A stretch of DNA of 64,000 nt from Cladorhizidae sp. MBARI D1340-BT2 (lineage: Eukaryota; Porifera; Demospongiae; Poecilosclerida; Cladorhizidae): positions 4,206,025 through 4,270,024 of the forward strand of contig JAQNBH010000008.1 of assembly GCA_028752905.1 (NCBI GenBank). Reading direction: 5' to 3'. The notes below the pieces were generated by a model. It did not search any database, was not told the DNA's origin, and saw nothing but the letters and a program-made list of their open reading frames with translations. Made by a program: the position numbers and the translations under genes. Positions 37,596-52,000 of this stretch are shown one piece after another (the stretch's first letter is position 1; each line of letters starts with the position of its first letter).

Positions 37596-38518
37596 GTGGT
37601 TTTCGTGAAGTGGGCGTTTTCGGTCCAAACCTATACGGCAATTGCCGGAATATTACTTCCTAACAATATAAATCTTCAGAAGAAGTCTCAGCACAACTTC
37701 TCTTTCCAGGTTCGCTTTCTTTGACGCCCAGACCTTACTATTGCTTCTCTCTCACAATAGCCTTATCTAGACCAAGTATATAATCAAACAGTCTTCTCTC
37801 TCTCTCTCTAGACCTCTGCCCTCCTTTTCTGTATAAGGTAAGTTGATTATAATCAACAATAACAAAATGATGTACACGACCACGTCTATCAATACATCAT
37901 TACTCCTATTGTTTTCTACCAAATTATATATTACACAGAGCCAAGTCAGCTCAGTTCTGAGTCTCTCTTCAGTTCATTGAGGAGTTAGTTTGTTGAGGGG
38001 CTTTCCTTCTTTCTTCCAGCTTGTTGATTACTCCTTCTCCTCCTCTCTCGAAGTCTCTTGTTCTTTTATAGGCAGCTGGTTTATCTTGTGTTGTGCCTAG
38101 GATCATTCTCCTCAGAGACTGATCTGACCAATCAGGAGTTCCTTTTTCCAACCAATCAGGGGTCTCTGCTGTCCAAGTGGGATGATCCATAGTTGCGGTT
38201 TTGGTTCTGAGTTGGTGGGTGTCTACTGCCACTTGTGGGTGTGTAGTGTCAACCTCCCTCTGACGGTGTTTCCCCTCTAACAGCTTCCGCTGTCAGGGCT
38301 TTCTCTGACACTACCACACTTCCCAATATAGAGAGTGCTACCACACTTCCCAATATACATAGTCATCTCTAGACACACATGTAGCACTAGACCTAGTCAT
38401 CTCTAGACTCACCAGAAGCATCATCGTTGTGGCCAAGTCCACCAGTGTGGATGTCTACACTGCTAAGCAACAGCTAGTCCACCAGTGTGGATGTCTACAC
38501 TGCTAAGCAACAGCTAGT

Positions 38519-38793
38519 CACACCAACCATGTTTAGTATCCCTCACACCAACCATGTTTAGTATCCCACACACCAACCATGTTTAGTATCCCTCACACCA
38601 ACCATGTTTAGTATCCCACACACCAACCATGTTTAGTATCCCACACACCAACCATGTTTAGTATCCCACACACCAACCATGTTTAGTATCCCTCACACCA
38701 ACCATGTTTAGTATCCCACACACCAACCATGTTTAGTATCCCTCACACCAACCATGTTTAGTATCCCTCACACCAACCATGTTTAGTATCCCA
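38519..38793 (+). repeat. 25-bp minisatellite, 11 copies (U10)
   Basis: Same pattern as U1. Confidence 0.98.
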
Positions 38794-38795
38794 CG

Positions 38796-40994
38796 CATTA
38801 GTGCCTGCACTGTGTGCATTATACACTACATATGAAGCCTCTCATTAGTGCCTGCACTGTGTGCATTATACACTACATATGAATACTCTCATTGGTGCCT
38901 GCACTGTGTGCATTATACACTACATATGATGCCCCTCATTAGTTCCTGCACTGTGTGCATTATACACTACATATGATGCCTCTCATTAGTGCCTGCACTG
39001 TGTGCATTATACACTACATATGATGCCTCTCATTAGTGCCTGCACTGTGTGTATTATACACTACATATGATGCCTCTCATTAGTGCCTGCACTGTGTGCA
39101 TTATACACTACATATGATGCCTCTCATTAGTGGCTGCACTGTGTGCATTATACACTACATATGATGCCTCTCATTAGTGCCTGCACTGTGTGCATTATAC
39201 ACTACATATGATGCCTCTCATTAGTGCCTGCACTGTGTGCATTATACACTACATATGATGCCTCTCATTAGTGGCTGCACTGTGTGCATTATACACTACA
39301 TATGATGCCTCTCATTAGTGCCTGCACTGTGTGCATTATACACTACATATGATGCCTCTCATTAGTGGCTGCACTGTGTGCATTATACACTACATATGAT
39401 GCCTCTCATTAGTGCCTGCACTGTGTGTATTATACACTACATATGATGCCTCTCATTAGTGCCTGCACTGTGTGCATTATACACTACATATGATGCCTCT
39501 CATTAGTGCCTGCACTGTGTGCATTATACACTACATATGATGCCTCTCATTAGTGCCTGCACTGTGTGCATTATACACTACATATGATGCCTCTCATTAG
39601 TGCCTGCACTGTGTGTATTATACACTACATATGATGCCTCTCATTAGTGCCTGCACTGTGTGCATTATACACTACATATGATGCCTCTCATTAGTGCCTG
39701 CACTGTGTGCATTATACACTACATATGATGCCTCTCATTAGTGACTGCACTGTGTGCATTATACACCACATATGATGCCTCTCATTAGTGCCTGCACTGT
39801 GTGCATTATACACTACATATGATGCCTCTCATTAGTGCCTGCACTGTGTGTATTATACACTACATATGATGCCTCTCATTAGTGCCTGCACTGTGTGCAT
39901 TATACACTACATATGATGCCTCTCATTAGTGGCTGCACTGTGTGCATTATACACTACATATGATGCCTCTCATTAGTGCCTGCACTGTGTGCATTATACA
40001 CTACATATGGTGCCTCTCATTAGTGCCTGCACTGTGTGTATTATACACTACATATGATGCCTCTCATTAGTGCCTGCACTGTGTGCATTATACACTACAT
40101 ATGATGCCTCTCATTAGTGACTGCACTGTGTGCATTATACACTACATATGATGCCTCTCATTAGTGGCTGCACTGTGTGCATTATACACTACATATGATG
40201 CCTCTCATTAGTGCCTGCACTGTGTGCATTATACACTACATATGATGCCTCTCATTAGTGCCTGCACTGTGTGCATTATACACTACATATGATGCCTCTC
40301 ATTAGTGGCTGCACTGTGTGCATTATACACTACATATGATGCCTCTCATTAGTGCCTGCACTGTGTGCATTATACACTACATATGATGCCTCTCATTAGT
40401 GGCTGCACTGTGTGCATTATACACTACATATGATGCCTCTCATTAGTGCCTGCACTGTGTGCATTATACACTACATATGATGCCTCTCATTAGTGGCTGC
40501 ACTGTGTGCATTATACACTACATATGATGCCTCTCATTAGTGCCTGCACTGTGTGTATTATACACTACATATGATGCCTCTCATTAGTGCCTGCACTGTG
40601 TGCATTATACACTACATATGATGCCTCTCATTAGTGCCTGCACTGTGTGCATTATACACTACATATGATGCCTCTCATTAGTGCCTGCACTGTGTGCATT
40701 ATACACTACATATGATGCCTCTCATTAGTGCCTGCACTGTGTGTATTATACACTACATATGATGCCTCTCATTAGTGCCTGCACTGTGTGTATTATACAC
40801 TACATATGATGCCTCTCATTAGTGCCTGCACTGTGTGCATTATACACTACATATGATGCCTCTCATTAGTGCCTGCACTGTGTGCATTATACACTACATA
40901 TGATGCCTCTCATTAGTGCCTGCACTGTGTGCATTATACACTACATATGATGCCCCTCATTAGTGCCTGCACTGTGTGCATTATACACTACATA
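38796..40994 (+). repeat. 47-bp minisatellite, 46 copies + partial (U10)
   Basis: 2,162 bp before the partial. It lacks the three private changes of U6. Confidence 0.97.
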
Positions 40995-41104
40995 AATTAT
41001 TTATATTAATTTAATAATTTTTATCCATTGCTACTAGTCACATAGGTAGGCTAGTTGTCCTTCAGTGTACTTCTATTCATGTCTCACCATAATATGATAC
41101 TGTG

Positions 41105-41108
<4 letters not shown>

Positions 41109-41180
<72 letters not shown>
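41109..41180 (+). repeat. Poly(A) tract, 72 bp (U10/U11 junction)
   Basis: Uninterrupted A; the longest pure tract in the window. Confidence 0.97.
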
Positions 41181-41182
<2 letters not shown>

Positions 41183-42105
41183 GTGGTTTTCGTGAAGTGG
41201 GCGTTTTCGGTCCAAACCTATACGGCAATTGCCGGAATATTACTTCCTAACAATATAAATCTTCAGAAGAAGTCTCAGCACAACTTCTCTTTCCAGGTTC
41301 GCTTTCTTTGACGCCCAGACCTTACTATTGCTTCTCTCTCACAATAGCCTTATCTAGACCAAGTATATAATCAAACAGTCTTCTCTCTCTCTCTCTAGAC
41401 CTCTGCCCTCCTTTTCTGTATAAGGTAAGTTGATTATAATCAACAATAACAAAATGATGTACACGACCACGTCTATCAATACATCATTACTCCTATTGTT
41501 TTCTACCAAATTATATATTACACAGAGCCAAGTCAGCTCAGTTCTGAGTCTCTCTTCAGTTCATTGAGGAGTTAGTTTGTTGAGGGGCTTTCCTTCTTTC
41601 TTCCAGCTTGTTGATTACTCCTTCTCCTCCTCTCTCGAAGTCTCTTGTTCTTTTATAGGCAGCTGGTTTATCTTGTGTTGTGCCTAGGATCATTCTCCTC
41701 AGAGACTGATCTGACCAATCAGGAGTTCCTTTTTCCAACCAATCAGGGGTCTCTGCTGTCCAAGTGGGATGATCCATAGTTGCGGTTTTGGTTCTGAGTT
41801 GGTGGGTGTCTACTGCCACTTGTGGGTGTGTAGTGTCAACCTCCCTCTGACGGTGTTTCCCCTCTAACAGCTTCCGCTGTCAGGGCTTTCTCTGACACTA
41901 CCACACTTCCCAATATAGAGAGTGCTACCACACTTCCCAATATACATAGTCATCTCTAGACACACATGTAGCACTAGACCTAGTCATCTCTAGACTCACC
42001 AGAAGCATCATCGTTGTGGCCAAGTCCACCAGTGTGGATGTCTACACTGCTAAGCAACAGCTAGTCCACCAGTGTGGATGTCTACACTGCTAAGCAACAG
42101 CTAGT

Positions 42106-42405
42106 CACACCAACCATGTTTAGTATCCCTCACACCAACCATGTTTAGTATCCCACACACCAACCATGTTTAGTATCCCTCACACCAACCATGTTTAGTA
42201 TCCCTCACACCAACCATGTTTAGTATCCCACACACCAACCATGTTTAGTATCCCTCACACCAACCATGTTTAGTATCCCACACACCAACCATGTTTAGTA
42301 TCCCACACACCAACCATGTTTAGTATCCCACACACCAACCATGTTTAGTATCCCTCACACCAACCATGTTTAGTATCCCTCACACCAACCATGTTTAGTA
42401 TCCCA
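42106..42405 (+). repeat. 25-bp minisatellite, 12 copies (U11)
   Basis: Last-base order 1 0 1 1 0 1 0 0 0 1 1 0: the 14-copy pattern with one A-T pair lost near the 3' end. The only 12-copy array in the window. Confidence 0.97.
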
Positions 42406-42407
42406 CG

Positions 42408-44277
42408 CATTAGTGCCTGCACTGTGTGCATTATACACTACATATGAAGCCTCTCATTAGTGCCTGCACTGTGTGCATTATACACTACATATGAATACTC
42501 TCATTGGTGCCTGCACTGTGTGCATTATACACTACATATGATGCCCCTCATTAGTTCCTGCACTGTGTGCATTATACACTACATATGAATACTCTCATTA
42601 GTGCCTGCACTGTGTGCATTATACACTACATATGATGCCTCTCATTAGTGGCTGCACTGTGTGCATTATACACTACATATGATGCCTCTCATTAGTGCCT
42701 GCACTGTGTGCATTATACACTACATATGATGCCTCTCATTAGTGGCTGCACTGTGTGCATTATACACTACATATGATGCCTCTCATTAGTGCCTGCACTG
42801 TGTGTATTATACACTACATATGATGCCTCTCATTAGTGCCTGCACTGTGTGCATTATACACTACATATGATGCCTCTCATTAGTGCCTGCACTGTGTGCA
42901 TTATACACTACATATGATGCCTCTCATTAGTGCCTGCACTGTGTGCATTATACACTACATATGATGCCTCTCATTAGTGCCTGCACTGTGTGTATTATAC
43001 ACTACATATGATGCCTCTCATTAGTGCCTGCACTGTGTGCATTATACACTACATATGATGCCTCTCATTAGTGCCTGCACTGTGTGCATTATACACTACA
43101 TATGATGCCTCTCATTAGTGACTGCACTGTGTGCATTATACACCACATATGATGCCTCTCATTAGTGCCTGCACTGTGTGCATTATACACTACATATGAT
43201 GCCTCTCATTAGTGCCTGCACTGTGTGTATTATACACTACATATGATGCCTCTCATTAGTGCCTGCACTGTGTGCATTATACACTACATATGGTGCCTCT
43301 CATTAGTGCCTGCACTGTGTGTATTATACACTACATATGATGCCTCTCATTAGTGCCTGCACTGTGTGCATTATACACTACATATGATGCCTCTCATTAG
43401 TGACTGCACTGTGTGCATTATACACTACATATGATGCCTCTCATTAGTGGCTGCACTGTGTGCATTATACACTACATATGATGCCTCTCATTAGTGCCTG
43501 CACTGTGTGCATTATACACTACATATGATGCCTCTCATTAGTGCCTGCACTGTGTGCATTATACACTACATATGATGCCTCTCATTAGTGGCTGCACTGT
43601 GTGCATTATACACTACATATGATGCCTCTCATTAGTGCCTGCACTGTGTGCATTATACACTACATATGATGCCTCTCATTAGTGGCTGCACTGTGTGCAT
43701 TATACACTACATATGATGCCTCTCATTAGTGCCTGCACTGTGTGCATTATACACTACATATGATGCCTCTCATTAGTGGCTGCACTGTGTGCATTATACA
43801 CTACATATGATGCCTCTCATTAGTGCCTGCACTGTGTGTATTATACACTACATATGATGCCTCTCATTAGTGCCTGCACTGTGTGCATTATACACTACAT
43901 ATGATGCCTCTCATTAGTGCCTGCACTGTGTGTATTATACACTACATATGATGCCTCTCATTAGTGCCTGCACTGTGTGTATTATACACTACATATGATG
44001 CCTCTCATTAGTGCCTGCACTGTGTGCATTATACACTACATATGATGCCTCTCATTAGTGCCTGCACTGTGTGTATTATACACTACATATGATGCCTCTC
44101 ATTAGTGCCTGCACTGTGTGCATTATACACTACATATGATGCCTCTCATTAGTGCCTGCACTGTGTGCATTATACACTACATATGATGCCTCTCATTAGT
44201 GCCTGCACTGTGTGCATTATACACTACATATGATGCCCCTCATTAGTGCCTGCACTGTGTGCATTATACACTACATA
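42408..44277 (+). repeat. 47-bp minisatellite, 39 copies + partial (U11)
   Basis: Same total as U0, but the last nine full monomers read T, plain, T, T, plain, T, plain, plain, plain instead of T, plain x3, T, T, plain x3. Equal copy number thus hides a different 3' end. Confidence 0.95.
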
Positions 44278-44391
44278 AATTATTTATATTAATTTAATAA
44301 TTTTTATCCATTGCTACTAGTCACATAGGTAGGCTAGTTGTCCTTCAGTGTACTTCTATTCATGTCTCACCATAATATGATACTGTGAAGT

Positions 44392-44458
44392 AAAAAAAAA
44401 AAAAAAATTAAAAAAAAAAATAAAAATAAAAAAAATAAAAAAAAAAAATAAAAAAAAA
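44392..44458 (+). repeat. A-rich tract with T interruptions, 67 bp (U11/U12 junction)
   Basis: Replaces the pure poly(A) of earlier units: a TT pair and several single T break the run, giving TAAAA-like segments. Confidence 0.95.
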
Positions 44459-45383
44459 GTGTGGTTTTCGTGAAGTGGGCGTTTTCGGTCCAAACCTATA
44501 CGGCAATTGCCGGAATATTACTTCCTAACAATATAAATCTTCAGAAGAAGTCTCAGCACAACTTCTCTTTCCAGGTTCGCTTTCTTTGACGCCCAGACCT
44601 TACTATTGCTTCTCTCTCACAATAGCCTTATCTAGACCAAGTATATAATCAAACAGTCTTCTCTCTCTCTCTCTAGACCTCTGCCCTCCTTTTCTGTATA
44701 AGGTAAGTTGATTATAATCAACAATAACAAAATGATGTACACGACCACGTCTATCAATACATCATTACTCCTATTGTTTTCTACCAAATTATATATTACA
44801 CAGAGCCAAGTCAGCTCAGTTCTGAGTCTCTCTTCAGTTCATTGAGGAGTTAGTTTGTTGAGGGGCTTTCCTTCTTTCTTCCAGCTTGTTGATTACTCCT
44901 TCTCCTCCTCTCTCGAAGTCTCTTGTTCTTTTATAGGCAGCTGGTTTATCTTGTGTTGTGCCTAGGATCATTCTCCTCAGAGACTGATCTGACCAATCAG
45001 GAGTTCCTTTTTCCAACCAATCAGGGGTCTCTGCTGTCCAAGTGGGATGATCCATAGTTGCGGTTTTGGTTCTGAGTTGGTGGGTGTCTACTGCCACTTG
45101 TGGGTGTGTAGTGTCAACCTCCCTCTGACGGTGTTTCCCCTCTAACAGCTTCCGCTGTCAGGGCTTTCTCTGACACTACCACACTTCCCAATATAGAGAG
45201 TGCTACCACACTTCCCAATATACATAGTCATCTCTAGACACACATGTAGCACTAGACCTAGTCATCTCTAGACTCACCAGAAGCATCATCGTTGTGGCCA
45301 AGTCCACCAGTGTGGATGTCTACACTGCTAAGCAACAGCTAGTCCACCAGTGTGGATGTCTACACTGCTAAGCAACAGCTAGT

Positions 45384-45733
45384 CACACCAACCATGTTTA
45401 GTATCCCTCACACCAACCATGTTTAGTATCCCACACACCAACCATGTTTAGTATCCCTCACACCAACCATGTTTAGTATCCCTCACACCAACCATGTTTA
45501 GTATCCCACACACCAACCATGTTTAGTATCCCTCACACCAACCATGTTTAGTATCCCACACACCAACCATGTTTAGTATCCCACACACCAACCATGTTTA
45601 GTATCCCACACACCAACCATGTTTAGTATCCCTCACACCAACCATGTTTAGTATCCCACACACCAACCATGTTTAGTATCCCTCACACCAACCATGTTTA
45701 GTATCCCTCACACCAACCATGTTTAGTATCCCA
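45384..45733 (+). repeat. 25-bp minisatellite, 14 copies (U12)
   Basis: Same pattern as U0. Confidence 0.98.
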
Positions 45734-45735
45734 CG

Positions 45736-47511
45736 CATTAGTGCCTGCACTGTGTGCATTATACACTACATATGAAGCCTCTCATTAGTGCCTGCACTGT
45801 GTGCATTATACACTACATATGAATACTCTCATTGGTGCCTGCACTGTGTGCATTATACACTACATATGATGCCCCTCATTAGTTCCTGCACTGTGTGCAT
45901 TATACACTACATATGAATACTCTCATTAGTGCCTGCACTGTGTGCATTATACACTACATATGATGCCTCTCATTAGTGGCTGCACTGTGTGCATTATACA
46001 CTACATATGATGCCTCTCATTAGTGCCTGCACTGTGTGCATTATACACTACATATGATGCCTCTCATTAGTGGCTGCACTGTGTGCATTATACACTACAT
46101 ATGATGCCTCTCATTAGTGCCTGCACTGTGTGTATTATACACTACATATGATGCCTCTCATTAGTGCCTGCACTGTGTGCATTATACACTACATATGATG
46201 CCTCTCATTAGTGCCTGCACTGTGTGCATTATACACTACATATGATGCCTCTCATTAGTGCCTGCACTGTGTGCATTATACACTACATATGATGCCTCTC
46301 ATTAGTGCCTGCACTGTGTGTATTATACACTACATATGATGCCTCTCATTAGTGCCTGCACTGTGTGCATTATACACTACATATGATGCCTCTCATTAGT
46401 GCCTGCACTGTGTGCATTATACACTACATATGATGCCTCTCATTAGTGACTGCACTGTGTGCATTATACACCACATATGATGCCTCTCATTAGTGCCTGC
46501 ACTGTGTGCATTATACACTACATATGATGCCTCTCATTAGTGCCTGCACTGTGTGTATTATACACTACATATGATGCCTCTCATTAGTGCCTGCACTGTG
46601 TGCATTATACACTACATATGGTGCCTCTCATTAGTGCCTGCACTGTGTGTATTATACACTACATATGATGCCTCTCATTAGTGCCTGCACTGTGTGCATT
46701 ATACACTACATATGATGCCTCTCATTAGTGACTGCACTGTGTGCATTATACACTACATATGATGCCTCTCATTAGTGGCTGCACTGTGTGCATTATACAC
46801 TACATATGATGCCTCTCATTAGTGCCTGCACTGTGTGCATTATACACTACATATGATGCCTCTCATTAGTGCCTGCACTGTGTGCATTATACACTACATA
46901 TGATGCCTCTCATTAGTGGCTGCACTGTGTGCATTATACACTACATATGATGCCTCTCATTAGTGCCTGCACTGTGTGCATTATACACTACATATGATGC
47001 CTCTCATTAGTGGCTGCACTGTGTGCATTATACACTACATATGATGCCTCTCATTAGTGCCTGCACTGTGTGCATTATACACTACATATGATGCCTCTCA
47101 TTAGTGGCTGCACTGTGTGCATTATACACTACATATGATGCCTCTCATTAGTGCCTGCACTGTGTGTATTATACACTACATATGATGCCTCTCATTAGTG
47201 CCTGCACTGTGTGCATTATACACTACATATGATGCCTCTCATTAGTGCCTGCACTGTGTGTATTATACACTACATATGATGCCTCTCATTAGTGCCTGCA
47301 CTGTGTGTATTATACACTACATATGATGCCTCTCATTAGTGCCTGCACTGTGTGCATTATACACTACATATGATGCCTCTCATTAGTGCCTGCACTGTGT
47401 GCATTATACACTACATATGATGCCTCTCATTAGTGCCTGCACTGTGTGCATTATACACTACATATGATGCCCCTCATTAGTGCCTGCACTGTGTGCATTA
47501 TACACTACATA
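45736..47511 (+). repeat. 47-bp minisatellite, 37 copies + partial (U12)
   Basis: 1,739 bp before the partial; the 3' end reads T, plain, T, T, plain, plain, plain. Confidence 0.96.
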
Positions 47512-47625
47512 AATTATTTATATTAATTTAATAATTTTTATCCATTGCTACTAGTCACATAGGTAGGCTAGTTGTCCTTCAGTGTACTTCTATTCATGTC
47601 TCACCATAATATGATACTGTGAAGT

Positions 47626-47631
47626 AAAAAA

Positions 47632-47663
<32 letters not shown>

Positions 47664-47702
47664 TAATAAAAAAAAATATAAAAAAATAAAAAAATAAAAA
47701 AA
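47626..47702 (+). repeat. A-rich tract with T interruptions, 77 bp (U12/U13 junction)
   Basis: Longest tail in the window; T interruptions differ in position from those at 44392-44458. Confidence 0.95.
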
Positions 47703-48077
47703 GTGTGGTTTTCGTGAAGTGGGCGTTTTCGGTCCAAACCTATACGGCAATTGCCGGAATATTACTTCCTAACAATATAAATCTTCAGAAGAAGTCTCAG
47801 CACAACTTCTCTTTCCAGGTTCGCTTTCTTTGACGCCCAGACCTTACTATTGCTTCTCTCTCACAATAGCCTTATCTAGACCAAGTATATAATCAAACAG
47901 TCTTCTCTCTCTCTCTCTAGACCTCTGCCCTCCTTTTCTGTATAAGGTAAGTTGATTATAATCAACAATAACAAAATGATGTACACGACCACGTCTATCA
48001 ATACATCATTACTCCTATTGTTTTCTACCAAATTATATATTACACAGAGCCAAGTCAGCTCAGTTCTGAGTCTCTCT

Positions 48078-48299
48078 TCAGTTCATTGAGGAGTTAGTTT
48101 GTTGAGGGGCTTTCCTTCTTTCTTCCAGCTTGTTGATTACTCCTTCTCCTCCTCTCTCGAAGTCTCTTGTTCTTTTATAGGCAGCTGGTTTATCTTGTAT
48201 TGTGCCTAGGATCATTCTCCTCAGAGACTGATCTGACCAATCAGGAGTTCCTTTTTCCAACCAATCAGGGGTCTCTGCTGTCCAAGTGGGATGATCCAT
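48078..48299 (-). CDS. Hypothetical 73-aa ORF, U13 variant (doubtful gene)
   Basis: Same ORF as the reference copy, but a G-to-A change at 48199 (plus strand) turns one Thr of the GTTQD segment into Ile. This is a non-synonymous change, with no synonymous one visible among the translated copies. One change is too few to test for selection. Confidence 0.15.
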   Translation of the reverse strand: MDHPTWTAETPDWLEKGTPDWSDQSLRRMILGTIQDKPAAYKRTRDFERGGEGVINKLEERRKAPQQTNSSMN

Positions 48300-48627
48300 A
48301 GTTGCGGTTTTGGTTCTGAGTTGGTGGGTGTCTACTGCCACTTGTGGGTGTGTAGTGTCAACCTCCCTCTGACGGTGTTTCCCCTCTAACAGCTTCCGCT
48401 GTCAGGGCTTTCTCTGACACTACCACACTTCCCAATATAGAGAGTGCTACCACACTTCCCAATATACATAGTCATCTCTAGACACACATGTAGCACTAGA
48501 CCTAGTCATCTCTAGACTCACCAGAAGCATCATCGTTGTGGCCAAGTCCACCAGTGTGGATGTCTACACTGCTAAGCAACAGCTAGTCCACCAGTGTGGA
48601 TGTCTACACTGCTAAGCAACAGCTAGT

Positions 48628-49027
48628 CACACCAACCATGTTTAGTATCCCTCACACCAACCATGTTTAGTATCCCACACACCAACCATGTTTAGTATCC
48701 CTCACACCAACCATGTTTAGTATCCCTCACACCAACCATGTTTAGTATCCCACACACCAACCATGTTTAGTATCCCTCACACCAACCATGTTTAGTATCC
48801 CACACACCAACCATGTTTAGTATCCCACACACCAACCATGTTTAGTATCCCTCACACCAACCATGTTTAGTATCCCACACACCAACCATGTTTAGTATCC
48901 CACACACCAACCATGTTTAGTATCCCTCACACCAACCATGTTTAGTATCCCACACACCAACCATGTTTAGTATCCCTCACACCAACCATGTTTAGTATCC
49001 CTCACACCAACCATGTTTAGTATCCCA
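48628..49027 (+). repeat. 25-bp minisatellite, 16 copies (U13)
   Basis: Last-base order 1 0 1 1 0 1 0 0 1 0 0 1 0 1 1 0; it differs from the 14-copy pattern by internal block change. Confidence 0.97.
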
Positions 49028-49029
49028 CG

Positions 49030-52000
49030 CATTAGTGCCTGCACTGTGTGCATTATACACTACATATGAATACTCTCATTGGTGCCTGCACTGTGTGCAT
49101 TATACACTACATATGATGCCCCTCATTAGTTCCTGCACTGTGTGCATTATACACTACATATGAATACTCTCATTAGTGCCTGCACTGTGTGCATTATACA
49201 CTACATATGATGCCTCTCATTAGTGGCTGCACTGTGTGCATTATACACTACATATGATGCCTCTCATTAGTGCCTGCACTGTGTGCATTATACACTACAT
49301 ATGATGCCTCTCATTAGTGCCTGCACTGTGTGCATTATACACTACATATGATGCCTCTCATTAGTGCCTGCACTGTGTGCATTATACACTACATATGATG
49401 CCTCTCATTAGTGCCTGCACTGTGTGCATTATACACTACATATGATGCCACTCATTAGTGGCTGCACTGTGTGCATTATACACTACATATGATGCCTCTC
49501 ATTAGTGCCTGCACTGTGTGCATTATACACTACATATGATGCCTCTCATTAGTGGCTGCACTGTGTGCATTATACACTACATATGATGCCTCTCATTAGT
49601 GCCTGCACTGTGTGTATTATACACTACATATGATGCCTCTCATTAGTGCCTGCACTGTGTGCATTATACACTACATATGATGCCTCTCATTAGTGCCTGC
49701 ACTGTGTGCATTATACACTACATATGATGCCTCTCATTAGTGCCTGCACTGTGTGCATTATACACTACATATGATGCCTCTCATTAGTGCCTGCACTGTG
49801 TGTATTATACACTACATATGATGCCTCTCATTAGTGCCTGCACTGTGTGCATTATACACTACATATGATGCCTCTCATTAGTGCCTGCACTGTGTGCATT
49901 ATACACTACATATGATGCCTCTCATTAGTGACTGCACTGTGTGCATTATACACCACATATGATGCCTCTCATTAGTGCCTGCACTGTGTGCATTATACAC
50001 TACATATGATGCCTCTCATTAGTGCCTGCACTGTGTGTATTATACACTACATATGATGCCTCTCATTAGTGCCTGCACTGTGTGCATTATACACTACATA
50101 TGATGCCTCTCATTAGTGGCTGCACTGTGTGCATTATACACTACATATGATGCCTCTCATTAGTGCCTGCACTGTGTGCATTATACACTACATATGGTGC
50201 CTCTCATTAGTGCCTGCACTGTGTGTATTATACACTACATATGATGCCTCTCATTAGTGCCTGCACTGTGTGCATTATACACTACATATGATGCCTCTCA
50301 TTAGTGACTGCACTGTGTGCATTATACACTACATATGATGCCTCTCATTAGTGCCTGCACTGTGTGCATTATACACTACATATGATGCCTCTCATTAGTG
50401 CCTGCACTGTGTGCATTATACACTACATATGATGCCTCTCATTAGTGGCTGCACTGTGTGCATTATACACTACATATGATGCCTCTCATTAGTGCCTGCA
50501 CTGTGTGCATTATACACTACATATGATGCCTCTCATTAGTGCCTGCACTGTGTGCATTATACACTACATATGATGCCTCTCATTAGTGGCTGCACTGTGT
50601 GCATTATACACTACATATGATGCCTCTCATTAGTGCCTGCACTGTGTGCATTATACACTACATATGATGCCTCTCATTAGTGGCTGCACTGTGTGCATTA
50701 TACACTACATATGATGCCTCTCATTAGTGCCTGCACTGTGTGCATTATACACTACATATGATGCCTCTCATTAGTGGCTGCACTGTGTGCATTATACACT
50801 ACATATGATGCCTCTCATTAGTGCCTGCACTGTGTGTATTATACACTACATATGATGCCTCTCATTAGTGCCTGCACTGTGTGCATTATACACTACATAT
50901 GATGCCTCTCATTAGTGCCTGCACTGTGTGCATTATACACTGCATATGATGCCTCTCATTAGTGCCTGCACTGTGTGCATTATACACTACATATGATGCC
51001 TCTCATTAGTGCCTGCACTGTGTGTATTATACACTACATATGAATACTCTCATTAGTGCCTGCACTGTGTGCATTATACACTACATATGATGCCTCTCAT
51101 TAGTGGCTGCACTGTGTGCATTATACACTACATATGATGCCTCTCATTAGTGCCTGCACTGTGTGCATTATACACTACATATGATGCCTCTCATTAGTGG
51201 CTGCACTGTGTGCATTATACACTACATATGATGCCTCTCATTAGTGCCTGCACTGTGTGTATTATACACTACATATGATGCCTCTCATTAGTGCCTGCAC
51301 TGTGTGCATTATACACTACATATGATGCCTCTCATTAGTGCCTGCACTGTGTGCATTATACACTACATATGATGCCTCTCATTAGTGCCTGCACTGTGTG
51401 CATTATACACTACATATGATGCCTCTCATTAGTGCCTGCACTGTGTGTATTATACACTACATATGATGCCTCTCATTAGTGCCTGCACTGTGTGCATTAT
51501 ACACTACATATGATGCCTCTCATTAGTGGCTGCACTGTGTGCATTATACACTACATATGATGCCTCTCATTAGTGCCTGCACTGTGTGCATTATACACTA
51601 CATATGATGCCTCTCATTAGTGGCTGCACTGTGTGCATTATACACTACATATGATGCCTCTCATTAGTGCCTGCACTGTGTGTATTATACACTACATATG
51701 ATGCCTCTCATTAGTGCCTGCACTGTGTGCATTATACACTACATATGATGCCTCTCATTAGTGCCTGCACTGTGTGCATTATACACTACATATGATGCCT
51801 CTCATTAGTGCCTGCACTGTGTGCATTATACACTACATATGATGCCTCTCATTAGTGCCTGCACTGTGTGTATTATACACTACATATGATGCCTCTCATT
51901 AGTGCCTGCACTGTGTGCATTATACACTACATATGATGCCCCTCATTAGTGGCTGCACTGTGTGCATTATACACTACATATGATGCCTCTCATTAGTGCC

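Larger units (their letters stand above)
37594..41180 (+). repeat. Macrosatellite unit U10 (3,587 bp)
   Basis: Core 37594-38518, ORF copy 37969-38190 (minus), tail 40995-41108. Type 11/46; the last unit before tails become interrupted. Confidence 0.98.
41181..44458 (+). repeat. Macrosatellite unit U11 (3,278 bp)
   Basis: Core 41181-42105, ORF copy 41556-41777 (minus), tail 44278-44391. A 39-copy-type relative with two 25-mers fewer and a rearranged 3' end of the 47-mer array. Confidence 0.98.
44459..47702 (+). repeat. Macrosatellite unit U12 (3,244 bp, shortest complete unit)
   Basis: Core 44459-45383, ORF copy 44834-45055 (minus), tail 47512-47625. Type 14/37: a 39-copy-type unit lacking two 47-mers near the 3' end. 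Confidence 0.98.
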
